Shown: positions 61,010 through 64,000 of the stretch, in pieces | Numbering within the stretch: the first letter of the stretch is position 1 | Layout: every line of letters starts with the position of its first letter | Assembly: GCF_000153465.1 (NCBI RefSeq) | Contig: NZ_CH672387.1 | Location: forward strand, 2,705,903-2,769,902 | Length of the DNA: 64,000 nucleotides | Direction: 5' to 3' | DNA from: Aurantimonas manganoxydans SI85-9A1 | Lineage (GTDB): Bacteria; Pseudomonadota; Alphaproteobacteria; Rhizobiales; Rhizobiaceae | Notes under the pieces: model-generated | Told to the model about the DNA's origin: nothing | Database searches by the model: none | Seen by the model: the letters and a program-made list of their open reading frames with translations, nothing else | Made by a program: the position numbers and the translations under genes

Positions 61010-61270
61010 ATGTCTTCCCTGAATTTCGATCTGCCCGCCGATTTCTTCTGGGCCAAGTCGGCGCGCCGCGTCAGCCCGCGCGGCGGCGTCTCGCACAAGC
61101 GCTTCGACACGCTGGCCGAGGCGATCTGCAGCGCGATGGAAAACCAGGACACGCCCCGCTACAGCGTCTCGATCGACACCGACGAGACTTCCCTGACCAT
61201 GGACGAGGTCGACGCGCTGTATCGCAGCGACGATTTCGCCGCCTATCGCAAGCGCTACAGCGCCGCCTGA
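61010..61270 (+). CDS. Small conserved-looking protein (86 aa), unknown
   Basis: 86 residues, soluble, mixed charge: LPADFFWAKSARRVSPRGGV, SHKRFDTLAEAICSAMENQD and MDEVDALYRSDDFAAYRKRY. Codon use is typical of a real gene and a promoter-like region precedes it. Helix-strand-helix prediction; I know no family. Transcribed alone. Confidence 0.75.
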   Translation: MSSLNFDLPADFFWAKSARRVSPRGGVSHKRFDTLAEAICSAMENQDTPRYSVSIDTDETSLTMDEVDALYRSDDFAAYRKRYSAA

Positions 61271-61387
61271 CCCCCGCATCGCCGGCCGCGGGCGCCGCAG
61301 AGCCGCGTCCGCGCAGGCCGGAGCGGAGCCGATCCGCATCCCCGACGCCTGACCTCAATCCGGCCGCACAATGGCGGCCGGCATTCC

Positions 61388-62518
61388 TCAGGCGCGCTCG
61401 CGGTTGCGCATGATCCAGGTCAGGAACAGGGCGGTCGGCAGCGCCACCGCCACGATCTTCGCCGTGCCGTGCCGCCGATGCAGGAAGTCTTCCAGTTCCT
61501 CGCGCCGGGTCGGCAGGTCCGGCTCCTCCAGCGACACCGAGGCCCGGCCGACCGTGTCGGCCATCGTGGCGCCGCGCGAGCCCAGCGGCTGGGCCGGCGC
61601 GCGGGTCGTGTCGCGGGCGGTCTGGTGCTCCATCTCGGCATTCACCTCGCCGCCGACGATCAGGATCGTGGTGGAGATCCAGATCCAGGTCATGAAGCCG
61701 ATCAGGGCGCCCAGCGAGCCATAGGTGGCGTTGTAGGAGCCGAAATTGGCCACGTACCAGGAGAACAGCATCGAGACGACGACGATCACCACCACCGTCA
61801 GCACGGTGCCCGGGGTGATCCAGCGCCATTTGGCGCGGGTGCGGCTCGGGCCCCAATGGTACAGGGCCGCGATGCCGAAGGACACCAGCAGGAAGATGCC
61901 GGCATAGCTGGCGATGCTGACCAGCCATTTCGTGTCGGTGCCGATGCCCAGGAGGTCCAGCGCCAGCGGCAGTGCGATGACGAGGCCGATGAACAGGATC
62001 GCCGCGACGATCGCCCCCAGCGTGAAGACGAAGGAGGTCAGGGTCAGCGTGACGAAGCTGCGCTTTTCCGCTTCGTCATAGGCAACGTTCATCGCCTCGA
62101 ACAACGCCTTCATGCCGGCATTGGCGCTCCACAGGGCGATGGCCAGCGAGATGGCGAAGGTGAAGCCCAGCGTGGTGTCGCCCTGCGACGCCAGCCGCGT
62201 CAGCTGTTCGTTGATGATCTCCATGCCGCCGCCGGGGATCAGCGCCTGCAGCATCGCGGCGTGCTCCTGCACCGTGGCGGGATCGGCGAACAGGCCATAG
62301 ACCGAAACGAGCGCCGACAGCGCCGGAACGAAGGCCAGCAGCAGGTAATAGGTCACGCCGGCCGCCACGAGCATCACCCGGTCGTCGCTGATCTCGGCGA
62401 GGACCCGCCAGGCCACGTCCTTCCAGCCCGCGGCCGGGATCTGCGACGGCCGCACGGCCCCGCGTCCCCTGCCCGCTTGGTCGGCCCGCCCCGCCGCGTT
62501 CCGGGTATCACTCGCCAT
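61388..62518 (-). CDS. YihY/virulence factor BrkB-family membrane protein
   Basis: 376 residues, about six membrane helices. Family landmarks: RVMLVAAGVTYYLLLAFVPA, ALWSANAGMKALFEAMNVAY, DEAEKRSFVTLTLTSFVFTL, LYHWGPSRTRAKWRWITPGT and GSYNATYGSLGALIGFMTWI, then GGEVNAEMEHQTARDT. Once mis-annotated as RNase BN. The role is unclear; some act in envelope stress. A ~75-residue acidic C-terminal tail ends in one more hydrophobic segment (VAVALPTALFLTW). Start ATG 62518. Confidence 0.92.
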   Translation of the reverse strand: MASDTRNAAGRADQAGRGRGAVRPSQIPAAGWKDVAWRVLAEISDDRVMLVAAGVTYYLLLAFVPALSALVSVYGLFADPATVQEHAAMLQALIPGGGMEIINEQLTRLASQGDTTLGFTFAISLAIALWSANAGMKALFEAMNVAYDEAEKRSFVTLTLTSFVFTLGAIVAAILFIGLVIALPLALDLLGIGTDTKWLVSIASYAGIFLLVSFGIAALYHWGPSRTRAKWRWITPGTVLTVVVIVVVSMLFSWYVANFGSYNATYGSLGALIGFMTWIWISTTILIVGGEVNAEMEHQTARDTTRAPAQPLGSRGATMADTVGRASVSLEEPDLPTRREELEDFLHRRHGTAKIVAVALPTALFLTWIMRNRERA

Positions 62519-62815
62519 CGATTGCGCTCCTTGGTCCGTCCATTCGCAGGACAAACGGCGGAAACGCCATTCCGTTGCCACATTGCAGCGAGGTGGGGAT
62601 GGGGGCCAGTGCGGTAGCCAGATTGCATGACGTAAGCTGCGATTTTCCATTTCCAGCCTGTCATCGCGGATTAGGCTTACGAGGGCCGAGGCACCAAGGC
62701 AGCTTCGGCTGTGGGCGCGACGAAATTACGGGGTAAGGTGGATTGCCGACGGTCGGCTTCCACAAGCTGGTGCAGAGAATGCGGCCGCTAACCGAAGCCT
62801 TTCATCGGCGCGCCT

Positions 62816-63187
62816 CTATGCTTCCGGCTTGGCCTCCGCCCATGTCAGAAGGGTGTCAAGCGCCGGGCAGAGTGACTGTCCCCATTCGGTGAGCCCGTAC
62901 TCGACCTTCGGCGGCACCTGATGGTGTACGAAACGGGTCACGATTCCGTCCGCCTCCATCTGCCGAAGCTGCTGGATCAACATCTTTTGCGAGATGCTGG
63001 GAATGGCTCGCTCCAGGTCGGAGAAGCGCATAAGCCGGCCGCCGAAGAGGTGGAATAGGATAACCAGCTTCCAACGCCCTTCGAGCATCCGAAACGCCGC
63101 TTCAATGCCCTTGGCTGCCGTCACAGGAGTATGCTGAACGGGCTTACTCTCGGGTAAGTACCCGACTTTTTCGTGCGTACTTGTCAT
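62816..63187 (-). CDS. HxlR-family transcriptional regulator
   Basis: 123 residues, one winged helix: IEAAFRMLEGRWKLVILFHL, RFSDLERAIPSISQKMLIQQ and PPKVEYGLTEWGQSLCPALD. HxlR factors usually sense reactive small molecules or redox. It lacks the extra domain of the first HxlR gene at 4768. Divergent, by 57 bases, from the SnoaL-like/SDR pair, which it probably controls. CTTAC-N6-GTAAG (63143-63158) in its 5' codons resembles HxlR-type half-sites. Confidence 0.92.
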   Translation of the reverse strand: MTSTHEKVGYLPESKPVQHTPVTAAKGIEAAFRMLEGRWKLVILFHLFGGRLMRFSDLERAIPSISQKMLIQQLRQMEADGIVTRFVHHQVPPKVEYGLTEWGQSLCPALDTLLTWAEAKPEA

Positions 63188-63244
63188 GGCCGTTTTGTAG
63201 AGCGATCTCTCAGGCATCACAACTGTCAAGACAAAGGACAGGCC

Positions 63245-63568
63245 ATGACCGCACTTCCCGAAATCATCGCCAACTACTTTTCGCTTCCGGCGAACGCCTC
63301 GATCCCCGAACTCGGCCTTATCCTTGCAGAGGATGCCGTCGTCCGGGACGAGCGTCGCGCTCACCAGGGCCTTCGCGCCATCCGCCACTGGCGCATCGAC
63401 ACGATGACCCGCACGCCGTTCCAACTGCGTCCGCTCGACGTCGAGGATCGCGACGGTACCGTGGTCGTGAGGACACAAATCTCGGGCGCCTTCCCAGGCA
63501 GCCCCGTGGTACTCGACCATCACTTCACGCTACGCAACGATCGCATAGCCGCGTTGGAGATCGTCTGA
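63245..63568 (+). CDS. SnoaL-like (NTF2-fold) small protein
   Basis: 107 residues. ALPEIIANYFSLPANASIPE, ILAEDAVVRDERRAHQGLRA and FPGSPVVLDHHFTLRNDRIA are typical of NTF2-like/SnoaL_2 proteins, which bind or isomerise small hydrophobic ligands. AAAGGACAGG precedes ATG 63245. Its stop overlaps the start of the following SDR gene (TGATG), so the two act together. Confidence 0.85.
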   Translation: MTALPEIIANYFSLPANASIPELGLILAEDAVVRDERRAHQGLRAIRHWRIDTMTRTPFQLRPLDVEDRDGTVVVRTQISGAFPGSPVVLDHHFTLRNDRIAALEIV

Positions 63569-64000
63569 TGAGCGGCGGCTGGATAGATCTCTCAGATCAG
63601 CGCGTCGCTGTGTCAGGCGGCACAAAGGGAGTGGGCGCGGCCGTCGTAGCCGCACTGCTTTCGGCCGGCGCCCGGGTCGCGACTGCTGCACGTACGGCTC
63701 CGAACGCAGTGCCGACCGGCGTTCATTTCATGCCCACCGATCTTCTGTCGGCCGAAGGCTCGGCCACCTTTGCGGATTTCGCCCTGTCCGAACTCGGGGG
63801 GATCGACATCCTCGTCAATGTGCTCGGCGGCTCCGACGCGCCTGGTGGTGGGTATGCGGCTTCCACCGACGCTGTCTGGGCAAGCGAAATCGACCGGAAC
63901 CTGATGAGCGCGGTCCGGCTCGACCGCGCATTCCTGCCAGGAATGATCGAGCGAGGCTCAGGCGTCGTGATTCACGTCACCTCGATCCAGCGCGAACTGC
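63568..64000 (+). CDS. SDR-family oxidoreductase, 3' end beyond window
   Basis: Reading from the coupled ATG, the first 144 residues hold a Rossmann start with the cofactor loop VSGGTKGVGAAVVAALLSAG, then ARVATAARTA (favouring NADP by the Arg), DILVNVLGGSDAPGG (NAG-type strand) and GVVIHVTSIQRE, the strand holding the catalytic Ser. The Tyr-Lys pair lies beyond the window. Probably acts on the same small molecule as its SnoaL-like partner, under the HxlR regulator. Confidence 0.88.
   Translation, partial: MSGGWIDLSDQRVAVSGGTKGVGAAVVAALLSAGARVATAARTAPNAVPTGVHFMPTDLLSAEGSATFADFALSELGGIDILVNVLGGSDAPGGGYAASTDAVWASEIDRNLMSAVRLDRAFLPGMIERGSGVVIHVTSIQREL

Overview
The window is high-GC, densely packed bacterial DNA. 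Its left end carries a division and cell-wall (dcw) cluster on the minus strand, read mraZ-rsmH-ftsL-ftsI, with the RNase P RNA gene (rnpB) just upstream of mraZ. That order, TTAA-N7-TTAA (CtrA-type) boxes, an HWE-type histidine kinase, an anti-Shine-Dalgarno small RNA like those of rhizobia, an NsrR/truncated-globin pair and Tad-type pseudopilin genes all point to an alphaproteobacterium, most likely of the order Hyphomicrobiales (Rhizobiales). I cannot name the genus. I see no prophage, insertion sequence, CRISPR array, tRNA or rRNA. The content is chromosomal core plus ordinary accessory genes.

Layout. 1-4.7 kb: dcw genes and rnpB. 4.8-7 kb: an HxlR regulator divergent from three small VOC/DUF1428 proteins. 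7-11.7 kb: four peptidoglycan hydrolases (SLT transglycosylase, amidase, GH25 muramidase, MltB-type transglycosylase) and a TerB/J-domain protein. 11.8-16.4 kb: membrane transporters (AbrB-like, CPA2 antiporter, ChrA). 16.5-22.3 kb: two GGDEF proteins, an isoprenylcysteine methyltransferase-like protein, a PLP decarboxylase and an amidase. 22.4-25 kb: two tiny membrane peptides, then a SahR-like regulator and metF with a 16-bp perfect palindrome upstream. 25-30 kb: TrmO, a nucleotidyltransferase, MOSC and DedA proteins, and a MerR regulator divergent from a cation efflux protein. 30-41.4 kb: signal transduction (HWE kinase plus receiver, a five-PAS hybrid kinase, a GAF kinase) interleaved with ettA, an SDR and a glutathione transferase. 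41.5-47 kb: a secreted RNase T2 with a neighbouring stand-alone copy of its N-terminal domain, a lipase-like hydrolase, MgtC, and a membrane-anchored ClpP-fold protease paired with a membrane protein. 47.2-47.4 kb: the candidate small RNA. 47.5-54.6 kb: aspartate aminotransferase, a TadG/TadE/TadE operon, a second glutathione transferase, Cu/Zn superoxide dismutase and a DMT transporter. 55-61 kb: an ion channel, the NsrR/globin locus, a thioesterase, YnfA with a pentanucleotide repeat at its 5' side, and an extensin-like protein. 61-64 kb: a YihY protein, then a second HxlR regulator divergent from a SnoaL-like/SDR pair that runs off the end.

Regulation is unusually readable from the DNA. 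I see a perfect CtrA-type box upstream of mraZ, and three one-mismatch boxes: one at the mraZ promoter and two elsewhere. I also see a MerR-type promoter with a 19-bp spacer, an NsrR-type operator, a SahR-type palindrome, and several unassigned inverted repeats over probable promoters. All functional assignments come from motifs and family knowledge recalled from reading the translations; no database search was run.
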